Source: an uncultured Clostridia bacterium (lineage in GTDB: Bacteria; Bacillota; Clostridia; Oscillospirales; CAG-272). Taken from it: 13,884 nt of DNA. The stretch lies in assembly GCA_904501715.1 (NCBI GenBank), contig CAJGCD010000042.1:1-13884 (forward strand), read 5' to 3'. The translations under genes and the position numbers were made by a program. Positions 6,466-13,884 of this stretch are shown here, one piece after another (position 1 is the first letter of the stretch; every line of letters starts with the position of its first letter). The notes beneath the pieces are model-generated. The model was not told the DNA's origin and ran no database searches. It saw only the letters and a program-made list of their open reading frames with translations.

Positions 6466-7746
6466 ATGATCCGCATAGTAGATTACAAGGATATAGACCA
6501 GAGCGAGATACTGGAGCGAAAGGAAAACGTTTTCAACGTAGCAGATACGGTGAGCGAAATAATAGAAAACGTAAAGAAGGACGGCGACAGCGCGCTTTTT
6601 GAGTATTGCGCAAGGTTCGATAAGGTAGAGCTTGACAGGCTTGAGGTAAGCGCCCAGGAGATAGACGAGGCATTTTCACTCGTTGAACCTGAATTTGTCG
6701 AGATACTTAAGGAAGCCAAGGAAAACATCTACGCATTTCACTCCCGTCAGGTAAGAAACAGCTTTCTTATCAATGATAAGGACGGAGTTATTATAGGGCA
6801 AAAGGTCATACCGATTGAAAAGGTTGGACTCTACGTCCCCGGCGGTACGGCTGCTTATCCATCCTCGGTTCTTATGAACGCAGTTCCAGCCAAAATAGCG
6901 GGCTGTGCCCAGATCGTTATGGTTACTCCACCTTCAAAGGACGGAAAGGTAAATCCCGCAATACTTGCGGCGGCAAAGGTAGCGGGAGTTGACCGTATCT
7001 TCAAGGTGGGAGGAGCGCAGGCGGTAGCGGCACTGGCTTACGGAACAGAAAGCGTTCCCGCCGTTGACAAAATAGTAGGACCCGGTAACGCCTTTGTGGC
7101 GGAGGCTAAAAAGCAGGTGTTCGGCAGGGTGGCTATTGATATGATAGCGGGACCCAGTGAGATACTTGTTATCGCAGACGGCACGTGTAACCCCTGCTAC
7201 GTAGCGGCAGACCTGCTTTCTCAGGCAGAGCACGACAAGAATGCTACGGCAGTGCTGGTTACAGACAGCAGAGAATTGGCACAAAAGGTAGCAGCCGAGC
7301 TTGAGGTGCAGATAGAGCAGCTCGCCCGCAGGGATATCGCGAGAGTGTCGGTGGATAACAACGGAAAAATAATAATTACAGAGAGTATTGACGAGGCTAT
7401 CGAGGTCGCTAACGGACTTGCTCCCGAGCATCTTGAAATATGCGTGGACGAGCCCTTCAAGTATCTTGATAAGATACGTAACGCAGGCTCTGTGTTTATG
7501 GGTAAATACTGTCCCGAAGCACTTGGAGATTATTTCTCGGGTCCCAACCACACGCTTCCCACAAGCGGAACAGCCCGTTTCTCAAGCCCCTTGTCGGTGG
7601 ATGATTTCGTAAAGAAAACGCAGTTCTCCTATTATACCGAGGATGCTCTTGCCAAGGTGGCGAGAAAGGTAGAATTTTTCGCTAATAAGGAAGGCTTGGG
7701 CGCTCACGCCAAGAGTGCTATCATCAGAGTAGAAGACAAGGATTGA
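6466..7746 (+). CDS. hisD: Histidinol dehydrogenase HisD
   Basis: HisD oxidises L-histidinol to L-histidine in two NAD-dependent steps, the last reactions of the pathway. The 426-residue length is normal. Motifs include VPGGTAAYPSSVLMN (124-138), VGPGNAFVAEAKKQV (204-218), AGPSEILVIAD (228-238) and SQAEHDKNA (252-260). By family comparison the zinc ligands are Q253, H256, D355 and H414, and the catalytic pair is E321-H322 in APEHLE; all are present. The C-terminal block with FSGPNHTLPTSGTAR (357-371) is also typical. The ATG comes 2 nt after the hisG stop with only a weak GA-rich ribosome site, so translation probably depends on coupling. Its TGA stop precedes the hisC ATG by 2 nt. No odd features. 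Confidence 0.97.
   Translation: MIRIVDYKDIDQSEILERKENVFNVADTVSEIIENVKKDGDSALFEYCARFDKVELDRLEVSAQEIDEAFSLVEPEFVEILKEAKENIYAFHSRQVRNSFLINDKDGVIIGQKVIPIEKVGLYVPGGTAAYPSSVLMNAVPAKIAGCAQIVMVTPPSKDGKVNPAILAAAKVAGVDRIFKVGGAQAVAALAYGTESVPAVDKIVGPGNAFVAEAKKQVFGRVAIDMIAGPSEILVIADGTCNPCYVAADLLSQAEHDKNATAVLVTDSRELAQKVAAELEVQIEQLARRDIARVSVDNNGKIIITESIDEAIEVANGLAPEHLEICVDEPFKYLDKIRNAGSVFMGKYCPEALGDYFSGPNHTLPTSGTARFSSPLSVDDFVKKTQFSYYTEDALAKVARKVEFFANKEGLGAHAKSAIIRVEDKD
7738..7742 (+). promoter_or_regulatory. Ribosome binding site that sets the hisC start
   Basis: AAGGA at the end of hisD is 6 nt before ATG 7749. An upstream in-frame TTG at 7743 touches this site and is therefore unlikely to be used. Confidence 0.65.
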
Positions 7747-7748
7747 CT

Positions 7749-8831
7749 ATGAGCAGATTTATGAATTCAAAATACCGTGGTATGGAGGCATACACCCCCG
7801 GAGAGCAGCCCACGGATATGAAATATATAAAGCTTAATACCAATGAGTCACCCTATCCGCCCTCACCAAAGGTGCTCGAAGCGGTGAACTGTACCGAGGT
7901 CAGCAGATTAAATCTTTATCCCGACCCTACGTGCAAGGGGCTTAAAGAAAGCCTTGCAAACCTCTTTGGAGTTAAAAGAGAAAATATCTTTGTTTCCAAC
8001 GGCTCTGACGACATATTGAATTTTTCCTTTATGGCGTTTTGCGAGGGAAGTAAAAGAAAGGTCAGATTTCCCGAAATATCCTACGGATTTTACAGCGTTT
8101 ACGCGGAGCTTCACGGAGTAGATTATACTGCTTTTCCTCTTATGGAGGATTTCAGTATCAATATTAGCGACTATATGAAAAACGACGCAACCGTGGTTAT
8201 CGCCAACCCCAACGCCCCCACAGGCTTGGCGCTTTCACTTGAGCAAATAGAGGATATAGTCAAAGCCAATCCCGATTACATTGTGCTTATAGACGAGGCA
8301 TACGTTGATTTCGGTGCGGAAAGCGCGGTGGAGCTTACGAAAAAGTACGACAATCTACTTGTTGTGGGTACCTTTTCCAAATCGCGTTCAATGGCGGGCG
8401 CAAGACTTGGATACGCAGTGGGAAGCAGTGAGCTTATCGCTGACCTTGAAAAGATAAAATACTCTACTAACCCCTATAATATAAACCGTCTTACTCTCCT
8501 TGCAGGAGAGGCGGCGCTTGCGGAAAATTCCTATTATATGGATAACTGCAAGAAAATTATAGAGTCAAGGGAATATACGCAGACCGAGCTTAAGAATTTA
8601 GGCTTTGATATGACCGATTCAAAGGCGAATTTTATCTTTGCTAAGAGTGACAGCATAAGCGGCAAGGAGCTTTATGAAAGGCTTAAAGCAAGGGGTATTC
8701 TTGTAAGACATTTTGATAAGGAAAAAATTAAGGAATATAACAGGATAACGGTAGGCACTAAGGAGCAGATGAAGGCACTTGTGGAAGCCATATCCGATAT
8801 TTTGGAGGAGAGAAAAAATGAGAAAAAGTGA
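7749..8831 (+). CDS. hisC: Histidinol-phosphate aminotransferase HisC
   Basis: HisC is a PLP-dependent class I/II aminotransferase that makes histidinol phosphate from imidazole acetol phosphate with glutamate as donor. The product is 360 residues from ATG 7749. Fold-type I marks are present: LNTNESPYPPSP near the N-terminus, ANPNAPTG (152-159), IDEAYVDF (181-188, PLP-ring Asp182 and Tyr185), GTFSKSRSMAGARLGY (207-222) with Schiff-base Lys211 and phosphate-binding Arg219, and a C-terminal Arg in a VRHFD segment for substrate. Sequence alone cannot exclude use on aromatic or other substrates, but the his operon setting decides the name. It starts 2 nt after the hisD stop and its 3' end overlaps hisB by 14 nt. 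Confidence 0.94.
   Translation: MSRFMNSKYRGMEAYTPGEQPTDMKYIKLNTNESPYPPSPKVLEAVNCTEVSRLNLYPDPTCKGLKESLANLFGVKRENIFVSNGSDDILNFSFMAFCEGSKRKVRFPEISYGFYSVYAELHGVDYTAFPLMEDFSINISDYMKNDATVVIANPNAPTGLALSLEQIEDIVKANPDYIVLIDEAYVDFGAESAVELTKKYDNLLVVGTFSKSRSMAGARLGYAVGSSELIADLEKIKYSTNPYNINRLTLLAGEAALAENSYYMDNCKKIIESREYTQTELKNLGFDMTDSKANFIFAKSDSISGKELYERLKARGILVRHFDKEKIKEYNRITVGTKEQMKALVEAISDILEERKNEKK
8804..8810 (+). promoter_or_regulatory. Ribosome binding site that sets the hisB start
   Basis: GGAGGAG inside the 3' end of hisC is 7 nt before ATG 8818. This makes 8818 the start rather than an in-frame ATG at 8779, which would add 13 residues not seen in the family. Confidence 0.85.
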
Positions 8832-9405
8832 GATAGACAGAAAAACCGCGGAAACCGATATTAAGCTCTCTCTTTGCCTTGACGGAAGCGGTAAGGCAGA
8901 TATAGACACAGGATGCGGCTTTCTTGACCATATGCTGACCCTTTTTGCCGCACACGGCAGATTTGACCTTGAGGTAAAATGCGTGGGTGACGTAAAGGTG
9001 GATTATCACCACAGCGTAGAGGATATCGGTATATGCTTGGGGGATGCGTTCAAGGAAGCTGTAGGAGATTGCAAGGGAATAAAGAGATACGGCAATATGC
9101 TGCTTCCTATGGATGAAGCGCTTATCCTTTGCGCTCTTGACGTTTCGGGACGTGCATACCTTGCTTACGGGCTTGATATACCTAACGAGAAGATAGGTGA
9201 CTTTGACAGTGAGCTTGTGGAGGAGTTTTTTCTCGGCTTTACAAGACACGCGGGTGTTACTCTGCACTTAAAGCAGCTTGACGGCAGAAATTCTCACCAC
9301 ATAGCAGAGGGAGCGTTTAAGGCATTTGCAAGAGCGCTGTCTGCGGCTGTAGAAATAGACGGCAGATGTGCCGACAGCGTACCTTCTACCAAGGGAGTTC
9401 TTTAA
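8818..9405 (+). CDS. hisB: Imidazoleglycerol-phosphate dehydratase HisB (monofunctional)
   Basis: HisB removes water from imidazole glycerol phosphate to give imidazole acetol phosphate, using two manganese ions. The 195-residue length is that of the single-function enzyme; the N-terminal histidinol-phosphatase domain found in E. coli HisB is absent. Metal-ligand motifs are complete: FLDHML (35-40, H38), DYHHSVEDIG (62-71, H64, H65, E68), H144, and NSHHIAEG (158-165, H160, H161, E164). The C-terminus STKGVL is also standard. The start at 8818 is set by the GGAGGAG site and overlaps hisC by 14 nt; the stop shares one base with the hisH ATG (TAATG). The missing phosphatase domain matters because no other histidinol phosphatase is in the operon. 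Confidence 0.96.
   Translation: MRKSEIDRKTAETDIKLSLCLDGSGKADIDTGCGFLDHMLTLFAAHGRFDLEVKCVGDVKVDYHHSVEDIGICLGDAFKEAVGDCKGIKRYGNMLLPMDEALILCALDVSGRAYLAYGLDIPNEKIGDFDSELVEEFFLGFTRHAGVTLHLKQLDGRNSHHIAEGAFKAFARALSAAVEIDGRCADSVPSTKGVL
9391..9397 (+). promoter_or_regulatory. Ribosome binding site that sets the hisH start
   Basis: AAGGGAG at the end of hisB lies 7 nt before ATG 9405. An in-frame ATG at 9366 would add 13 unrelated residues and has no such site, so 9405 is the start. Confidence 0.8.
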
Positions 9406-10016
9406 TGATAGCGATTATTGATTACGGAGTGGGAAATCTTTTCTCACTGACCTGCTCCTTCAAGAGCATAGGGGCGGATATATGCGTTACCTCAGACCCC
9501 GACCTTATTGCTAAGGCGGAGCGAATAATTCTTCCTGGGGTTGGCGCCTTTGAGGACGCCGCAAGGAAGCTCCGCCAGAGCGGTCTTGACAAGGTGATAA
9601 AGGAAGAGTGCGCAAAGGGAAAGCCTCTCCTTGGAATATGCCTTGGTATGCAGATGCTTTTTGAGAAAAGCTATGAATACGGTGAGCACGAGGGTCTGGG
9701 GCTTATCAGGGGCAATATACGCCCCATAAGCGACGTTATCCCCAAGGGACTGAAAATACCCCATATAGGCTGGAACGCGCTTTCCTTTGGCGAAAAAAAG
9801 GACGAGCTTTTCAAATATCTGAATGAAGGAGATTTCGTTTATTTCGTGCACTCATATTACGGAGCGGACTGTGATGACTCGGTAATAGCTACCGCTGAAT
9901 ACGGAGTACCGCTAACTGCCGCTGTCCGCAAGGATAACGTATGCGGAGTTCAGTTCCATCCCGAAAAGAGCGAAAAGATTGGCTTGGCAATATTGAAAGC
10001 CTTCTGTGAAATTTGA
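9405..10016 (+). CDS. hisH: Imidazole glycerol phosphate synthase glutaminase subunit HisH
   Basis: HisH is a class I glutamine amidotransferase that splits glutamine and passes ammonia through HisF to make imidazole glycerol phosphate and AICAR. The 203-residue protein starts MIAIIDYGVGNLFS, a typical HisH N-terminus. The catalytic triad is complete: Cys79 in GICLGMQML (77-85), and His185 and Glu187 in VQFHPEKSE. LPGVGAF (43-49), before the nucleophile region, is also conserved. The start codon overlaps the hisB stop by one base and has a good ribosome site. HisF, its partner, lies two genes downstream with hisA between them, a usual his order. Confidence 0.96.
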   Translation: MIAIIDYGVGNLFSLTCSFKSIGADICVTSDPDLIAKAERIILPGVGAFEDAARKLRQSGLDKVIKEECAKGKPLLGICLGMQMLFEKSYEYGEHEGLGLIRGNIRPISDVIPKGLKIPHIGWNALSFGEKKDELFKYLNEGDFVYFVHSYYGADCDDSVIATAEYGVPLTAAVRKDNVCGVQFHPEKSEKIGLAILKAFCEI

Positions 10017-10035
10017 TTTATAGGTAGGAAGAATT

Positions 10036-10752
10036 ATGAATATTTTACCCGCAATAGACCTTCTCGGCGGATGTGCTGTGCGCCTTCAAAAGGGAGATTA
10101 CAACAAGGTCACTGTTTACAGCCGCGAGCCTGCCGAGGTTGCAAGGGGATTTTCGCAAAAGGGAGCAAAATTTTTGCATATAGTAGACCTTGACGGAGCT
10201 AAAAGCGGAAAGACAGACAACTATGAAACGGTTAGAAAAATAACCGAGTCCACAGACCTTTCAGTGGAGATAGGCGGAGGCATCCGCGATATGGATACCG
10301 TTAAAAAATATGTGGATGCTGGAGTTGACCGAATAATTTTGGGTACAGCCGCCCTTACAGACCCCGAGTTCCTTAAGGAAGCGGTGAACACTTATAAGGA
10401 TAAGATAGCAGTAGGAGTGGATATTAAGGACGGTATGGTAGCTATAAAGGGCTGGACCGAAGTATCCGAGATGAGATGCAAGGATTTCTGTGAATTTTTG
10501 CAGAGCATAGGCGTAAAAACGGTTATCTGTACAGATATTTCCAAGGACGGTATGATGTCGGGAACTAATCTTGAGCTCTACCGTGAGCTTAACAGAGATT
10601 TTTCCATAAACATTATCGCTTCGGGCGGTGTTTCCACACTTGATGATATAAAGGCGCTTAAGGAGATAGGCGTTTACGGCGCTATACTTGGTAAAGCGCT
10701 TTATACGGGAGCTATCGACCTTTCTGAGGCGGTAAAAATAACAGAGGACTAA
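10036..10752 (+). CDS. hisA: ProFAR isomerase HisA
   Basis: HisA is a TIM-barrel isomerase that opens the ribose ring of ProFAR to give PRFAR by an Amadori rearrangement. The 238-residue length is normal. The N-terminus MNILPAIDLLGG holds the catalytic Asp8; Asp129 in VGVDIKDG (126-133) is the second acid; phosphate-binding glycines occur in EIGGGIRD (78-85) and ASGGVS near residue 197. CTDISKDGMMSG (165-176) carries the usual Thr. The half-barrel repeat is visible as VDLDGAKSG (50-58) against TDISKDGMMSG. Trp140 in KGW is as in HisA. It follows hisH after 19 nt, the largest gap in the operon, with its own AGGA site 6 nt before the ATG. No hairpin or promoter is apparent in the gap. Confidence 0.95.
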   Translation: MNILPAIDLLGGCAVRLQKGDYNKVTVYSREPAEVARGFSQKGAKFLHIVDLDGAKSGKTDNYETVRKITESTDLSVEIGGGIRDMDTVKKYVDAGVDRIILGTAALTDPEFLKEAVNTYKDKIAVGVDIKDGMVAIKGWTEVSEMRCKDFCEFLQSIGVKTVICTDISKDGMMSGTNLELYRELNRDFSINIIASGGVSTLDDIKALKEIGVYGAILGKALYTGAIDLSEAVKITED

Positions 10753-10755
10753 AAG

Positions 10756-11514
10756 ATGATAACAAAAAGAATAATTCCTTGTCTGGACGTTAAGAACGGA
10801 AGGGTAGTAAAGGGAGTGAATTTCCTAGGGCTTGCAGACGTTTCCTCACCCGTAAGCCTTGCGCAGTTTTACAGCGATAATGGTGCTGACGAGCTTGTAT
10901 TCTACGATATAACCGCTTCCGCGGAGGGGCGCGGACTTTTCGTGGATATACTTACAGAGGTGGCTTCAAAGGTCTTTATACCGCTGACAGTAGGCGGAGG
11001 AATAAATAGTCTTGATGACTTTGACCGCGTGCTCAAATGCGGTGCCGATAAGGTCAGCGTAAATTCGGGCGCTATCAGAAATCCCGCCTTGGTTCTTGAG
11101 GCGGCTAAAAAATACGGCGACCAATGTGTTGTGCTTTCGGCTGACATAAAGCGAGTTGACGGAGAATTCCGCGTGTTCGCCAAGGGCGGCAGAGAGGATA
11201 CGGGGATGGAGGCTATCTCCTGGATAAAGCGTTGTGTTTCAAACGGAGCGGGGGAGATAGTTGTAAACAGCATAGATACCGACGGAGTAAAAAAGGGCTT
11301 TGACATAGAGATGCTGGAGGCGGTGTGCGACGCCGTTAACGTTCCTGTTATAGCTTCGGGCGGAGCGGGATGCATGGAGGATTTTGTAACCCTGTTTAAC
11401 GCACTTCCAAAGGTAGACGCGGGACTTGCCGCTTCTATATTCCACTTTGGCGAGGTGGATATCAAGACCCTTAAGCAAAGGCTTAAGGGCGCAAATATAA
11501 ACGTTCGAATATGA
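10756..11514 (+). CDS. hisF: Imidazole glycerol phosphate synthase cyclase subunit HisF
   Basis: HisF is a TIM-barrel lyase that combines PRFAR with ammonia from HisH to give imidazole glycerol phosphate and AICAR, which returns to purine synthesis. The 252 residues are normal length. Catalytic Asp11 (IIPCLDVKNGRVVKG) and Asp130 (LSADIKRVDG) are present, as are GADELVFYDITAS (43-55), the phosphate loops TVGGGI and ASGGAG, and NSIDTDGVKKGFD with the usual Thr-Asp-Gly. It starts 3 nt after the hisA stop with an AGAGGA site (10743-10748) 7 nt ahead of the ATG. hisIE follows after 9 nt. No unusual feature. Confidence 0.97.
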   Translation: MITKRIIPCLDVKNGRVVKGVNFLGLADVSSPVSLAQFYSDNGADELVFYDITASAEGRGLFVDILTEVASKVFIPLTVGGGINSLDDFDRVLKCGADKVSVNSGAIRNPALVLEAAKKYGDQCVVLSADIKRVDGEFRVFAKGGREDTGMEAISWIKRCVSNGAGEIVVNSIDTDGVKKGFDIEMLEAVCDAVNVPVIASGGAGCMEDFVTLFNALPKVDAGLAASIFHFGEVDIKTLKQRLKGANINVRI

Positions 11515-11523
11515 GAGGTTAAT

Positions 11524-12174
11524 ATGTTAAAGATAGACGAGCTTAAATTTGATGATAAGGGTCTTATTCCCGCAGTAGTGGTAGATTCAGCTACCAAAAA
11601 GGTTCTTACCGTGGCTTATATGAACCGCGAAAGCCTTGAAATAAGCATAAAGGAGGGAACAACCTGCTTTTGGTCGCGTTCCCGACAGGAGCTTTGGAGA
11701 AAGGGCGAGACCTCAGGTAATAAGCAGCATATAGTCAGCATAACCGCCGACTGTGATAAAGATGCTCTCACCGTCGTGGTTCGCAAGGACGGACCTGCCT
11801 GCCATCTGGGAACAGACTCCTGCTTCAACTATCCCGTATATGAGAATGAAAACGAAGGAGAGTTTTCTCTTGAGGCTCTTATGAAGGTCATAGAGGGTAG
11901 AAAGATAGAGAAAAAAGAAGGCTCCTATACCACCTATCTTTTTGAGAAGGGAATAGACAAGATACTCAAAAAGGTTGGCGAGGAGTGCACAGAGGTAATT
12001 ATCGCGGGAAAGGCTGACGATAAGGCAGAAACTATATACGAGATATCCGACCTTGTATATCACGTAATGGTGTTGATGATTGAAATGGGCATATCTCTTG
12101 ATGATATCCGCAATGAGCTGGCATCACGCCATGTTATCGACCATAAGGTTAAACAGGAAAAGATGACAAAATAA
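11524..12174 (+). CDS. hisI: Bifunctional PR-AMP cyclohydrolase / PR-ATP pyrophosphatase HisIE
   Basis: This fusion performs steps two and three: the C-terminal HisE domain removes pyrophosphate from PR-ATP and the N-terminal HisI domain opens the adenine ring of PR-AMP. Of 216 residues, about 1-110 are HisI, with FWSRSRQELWRKGETSG (49-65), the magnesium-binding DCDKD (76-80) and zinc Cys77, Cys93 and Cys100 in the pattern C-x15-C-x6-C. HisE covers about 115-205, with KKVGEECTEV (149-158), a basic/acidic helix and EISDLVYH (173-180) typical of the MazG-like fold. It is the last gene; a strong hairpin starts 3 nt after its stop. The start has an AGAGG site 5 nt before the ATG. Confidence 0.96.
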   Translation: MLKIDELKFDDKGLIPAVVVDSATKKVLTVAYMNRESLEISIKEGTTCFWSRSRQELWRKGETSGNKQHIVSITADCDKDALTVVVRKDGPACHLGTDSCFNYPVYENENEGEFSLEALMKVIEGRKIEKKEGSYTTYLFEKGIDKILKKVGEECTEVIIAGKADDKAETIYEISDLVYHVMVLMIEMGISLDDIRNELASRHVIDHKVKQEKMTK

Positions 12175-12177
12175 CGA

Positions 12178-12217
12178 GAATCCGCTTACTCTTAAAGTAA
12201 GCGGATTCTTGTCTTTT
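12178..12217 (+). terminator. Intrinsic terminator of the his operon
   Basis: A perfect 13-bp stem (GAATCCGCTTACT / AGTAAGCGGATTC) with a 5-nt loop is followed by TTGTCTTTT. It lies between two convergent genes, 5 nt before the end of the - strand PHP gene. Its other side is TCGTTATTTT on the - strand, so it may also weakly stop that transcript. Confidence 0.9.
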
Positions 12218-12222
12218 ATAGT

Positions 12223-13635
12223 TTATATTTGCATTGTTGCGGGAGGATTTATGCTGCTTCCCTTGGTGATAGGTCCTTTTTTAATATGGACCTGACGCCA
12301 TCTGGTTTCAAAATCTATCATTTTTTCATCGGGAAGTATGGGAGCGGCTGCGCCGAAGAAGCGCTGGCGGTGCTCCTCTACAAGCTTTGCGTTAAGCTCT
12401 ACCACTTCCTTAGAGCATTCACCCATTGCATAGGCTCTCATTGCCACACCGACACCTGCGCATAAGCGTTCCTGTCTTGGGAAATAGTGTGCAAGAAGAT
12501 ATTGAGTATAGGTTACAAGACGGAGATCTCCGTAAGCTCTGAATTCACGTGAATACTCCACACCGGTAGTCTCTACCGCCACCGACAAGCCGCTCTTTAT
12601 GGCGTCCAGAACTCCGTCAACCGTATTGCTTTTAGCAAAGCATACGGTGAAATTGCAAGGGAAATATATAGACTCATCTAGGGAATGAACGTCACTTGAG
12701 CCAACCACGCTTATCCTTCCGCCGTTGGCTCTGAAATCATTCCAAAGAGTCACCGAATGGTTATTTTCAGTTCTTGACATACCTCCGATTACCTCGTAGG
12801 CATCAAACATACCGCTGCCAAGAAGGATGTTGCTGAATTCCATATTGACGTTGTGAATAAGCTCTGCGGGGCGCCAGAAGGGATGGGGGAATATTGCAAG
12901 ACCTCCGTTCCTGTGTATATTCTCGGTTGCCCACCTTGCCATAGCGTAGCGCTCCTTATATTGTTCGGGAACAGTGTCGGGAAGGTCTTTTACAAGCTCT
13001 GCCGCCTCTGCTCTGTATCCCTCGGTGTTACTTACGTATCTATAAGCGACGCTTTCATTTCCACCGATATGAACTATATGGAGCATGCTTCCCGGGGTGT
13101 GTACCTCTTCTCCGGGAATACGCAAAAGACCCGTGTCAACACCGCGGTAGACCTCGTCTATCTCGCCGCCGGGGTAAAATCTGTTATGGTCGGTGAGGGC
13201 AAAAAAGTCATAGCCCTGCTCACGGTAGTGACCTGCAAGTGCGGCGGGGTCGCGTGTTCCGTCCGAGCGAAAGCTGTGAAGATGAAGGTCGCCTCTCATA
13301 GGACGCATAGAATAGAGGTCATCATAGAGAGAAAAGATGTAAAAAATAGCTAACTTGGTGGCTCCGCGCATGAGCTGTATGTGATGCTCCTGCTCGGATG
13401 GAAAGGCATATTCGAATTTTATAACACCGTTTTTTGCCTTTGCGCTTATGGTGGTTCTGCAAACAGAGGAATGGTAGTCGCGCTCGTCGGCATCAACGGG
13501 TGTGATGATAAGAGTATATTCCTCGCCCTCTACCGGCATAAAAGCTCTTTCCGCAGGGGCGACGGTCATTTCGACAGGCTTATCCGCGGGAACTATTGAA
13601 GGATATATTCTGTAATTTTCGGTTCTGGGAAGCAT
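12223..13635 (-). CDS. PHP-domain metallohydrolase, CehA/McbA-like
   Basis: This 470-residue protein has a PHP domain at about residues 112-325. The metal-binding motifs are all there: RGDLHLHSFRSDGT (114-127, H118 and H120), ALTDHN (146-151, D149 and H150), GEEVHTPG (175-182), FPHPFW (249-254) and SSDVHS (313-318, D315 and H317). PHP proteins are multi-metal phosphoesterases. Before it lie some 110 residues rich in alternating hydrophobic and polar positions, probably a beta-sandwich, and after it about 140 residues of unclear type. This layout fits CehA/McbA-type hydrolases better than HisK/HisJ histidinol phosphatases, which are near 270 residues with no extra domains. No signal peptide is seen. 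AAGGAGA lies 4 nt before the ATG on the - strand. It follows ruvB by 22 nt, so the two may share a transcript. The substrate is unknown. Confidence 0.85.
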   Translation of the reverse strand: MLPRTENYRIYPSIVPADKPVEMTVAPAERAFMPVEGEEYTLIITPVDADERDYHSSVCRTTISAKAKNGVIKFEYAFPSEQEHHIQLMRGATKLAIFYIFSLYDDLYSMRPMRGDLHLHSFRSDGTRDPAALAGHYREQGYDFFALTDHNRFYPGGEIDEVYRGVDTGLLRIPGEEVHTPGSMLHIVHIGGNESVAYRYVSNTEGYRAEAAELVKDLPDTVPEQYKERYAMARWATENIHRNGGLAIFPHPFWRPAELIHNVNMEFSNILLGSGMFDAYEVIGGMSRTENNHSVTLWNDFRANGGRISVVGSSDVHSLDESIYFPCNFTVCFAKSNTVDGVLDAIKSGLSVAVETTGVEYSREFRAYGDLRLVTYTQYLLAHYFPRQERLCAGVGVAMRAYAMGECSKEVVELNAKLVEEHRQRFFGAAAPILPDEKMIDFETRWRQVHIKKGPITKGSSINPPATMQI

Positions 13636-13657
13636 AAATTCTCCTTAAAAATCAGCT

Positions 13658-13884
13658 TTAGTCGTTAAAAATATCTAATTGGTCGGATTTTTGATGAGTG
13701 GTAGCCTCTCGGTAGGGAATACCAAGATGCTCGTATGCCAGTCTTGTGACACAGCGTCCGCGGGGAGTGCGGCTGAGAAATCCTATCTGCAAGAGATATG
13801 GCTCGTACACGTCCTCCAGCGTGATCGCCTCTTCTCCAACGGTTGCCGCAAGGGTTTCAAGACCCACAGGACCCCCGTTATAGA
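13658..13884 (-). CDS. ruvB: Holliday junction helicase RuvB, C-terminal end (partial)
   Basis: The last 75 residues of RuvB are visible; the frame stays open at the window edge and reads YNGGPVGLETLAA, so the GTG at 13867 is an internal Val and not a start. RuvB is the AAA+ motor that drives branch migration of Holliday junctions with RuvA. The visible part is the C-terminal winged-helix DNA-binding domain, with GPVGLETLA, the DVYEPYLLQIGFLSRTPRGR block containing the conserved TPRGR, and AYEHLGIP. After this come about 18 polar residues ending in SDQLDIFND, longer than the tail of some RuvB proteins. The stop is 22 nt before the PHP gene start on the same strand. Confidence 0.95.
   Translation of the reverse strand, partial: YNGGPVGLETLAATVGEEAITLEDVYEPYLLQIGFLSRTPRGRCVTRLAYEHLGIPYREATTHQKSDQLDIFND

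Noticed and set aside
8779..8817. 13-residue N-terminal extension of hisB
   Set aside because: It duplicates the hisC coding end in another frame; the strong GGAGGAG site fits ATG 8818 and the family N-terminus.
10902..11597. 231-codon open frame on the - strand opposite hisF and hisI
   Set aside because: Ser/Thr/Pro-rich low-complexity product typical of an antisense frame; hisF is unambiguous on the + strand.
12853..13353. 166-codon open frame on the + strand inside the PHP gene
   Set aside because: No ribosome site or recognisable motif; the - strand frame has complete PHP metal-binding motifs.
12223..13635. Naming the PHP gene hisK
   Set aside because: Length and domain layout do not match HisK/HisJ and it is not in the operon; kept only as a candidate in the findings.

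Overview
The window looks like chromosomal DNA of a low-to-mid GC Firmicute, most likely a gut-type member of the Clostridia. The reasons are AGGAGG-type ribosome binding sites in front of nearly every gene, consensus sigma-A promoters, heavy use of ATA isoleucine codons, a short-form HisG paired with HisZ, and a TrpR-like YerC regulator heading the his operon. I see no transposase, integrase, phage gene, CRISPR array, rRNA or tRNA.

Left part (1-4330, all + strand). The window opens inside a large TPR protein that resembles the C-terminal half of DUF5107 proteins and ends at a strong intrinsic terminator. A clear promoter then drives an unrecognised two-helix membrane protein. Another hairpin terminator follows. 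Directly behind it sit two membrane-protein genes that overlap by 11 nt: a divergent Lgt-like protein and a CPBP-family intramembrane protease.

Middle part (4340-12220, + strand). This is a complete-looking histidine biosynthesis operon in the order yerC-hisZ-hisG-hisD-hisC-hisB-hisH-hisA-hisF-hisIE. It starts at a near-consensus promoter (TTGACA, 17 nt, extended TATCAT) and ends at a 13-bp hairpin. Genes overlap or lie within about 20 nt of each other. HisZ and HisG form the ATP phosphoribosyltransferase; HisIE, HisA, HisH/HisF, HisB, HisC and HisD carry the pathway to histidine. The one missing activity is histidinol-phosphate phosphatase. An inverted repeat centred on the -10 box is a good candidate operator for the YerC-type regulator. 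The predicted leader of about 28 nt is too short for a T-box or attenuator.

Right part (12223-13884, - strand). A 470-residue PHP-domain metallohydrolase converges on the his operon. It lies 22 nt downstream of the 3' end of ruvB, which runs off the window edge. The PHP protein is built more like CehA/McbA-type hydrolases than like the short HisK/HisJ histidinol phosphatases, but because the operon lacks that enzyme the neighbour deserves a test.

Overall this is mostly ordinary core metabolism. I did not find a clearly new system. The most interesting points are the Lgt-like protein lacking the usual catalytic His and Asn and coupled to a CPBP protease, the promoterless placement of that pair behind a terminator, the candidate his operator, and the missing phosphatase next to a PHP gene.
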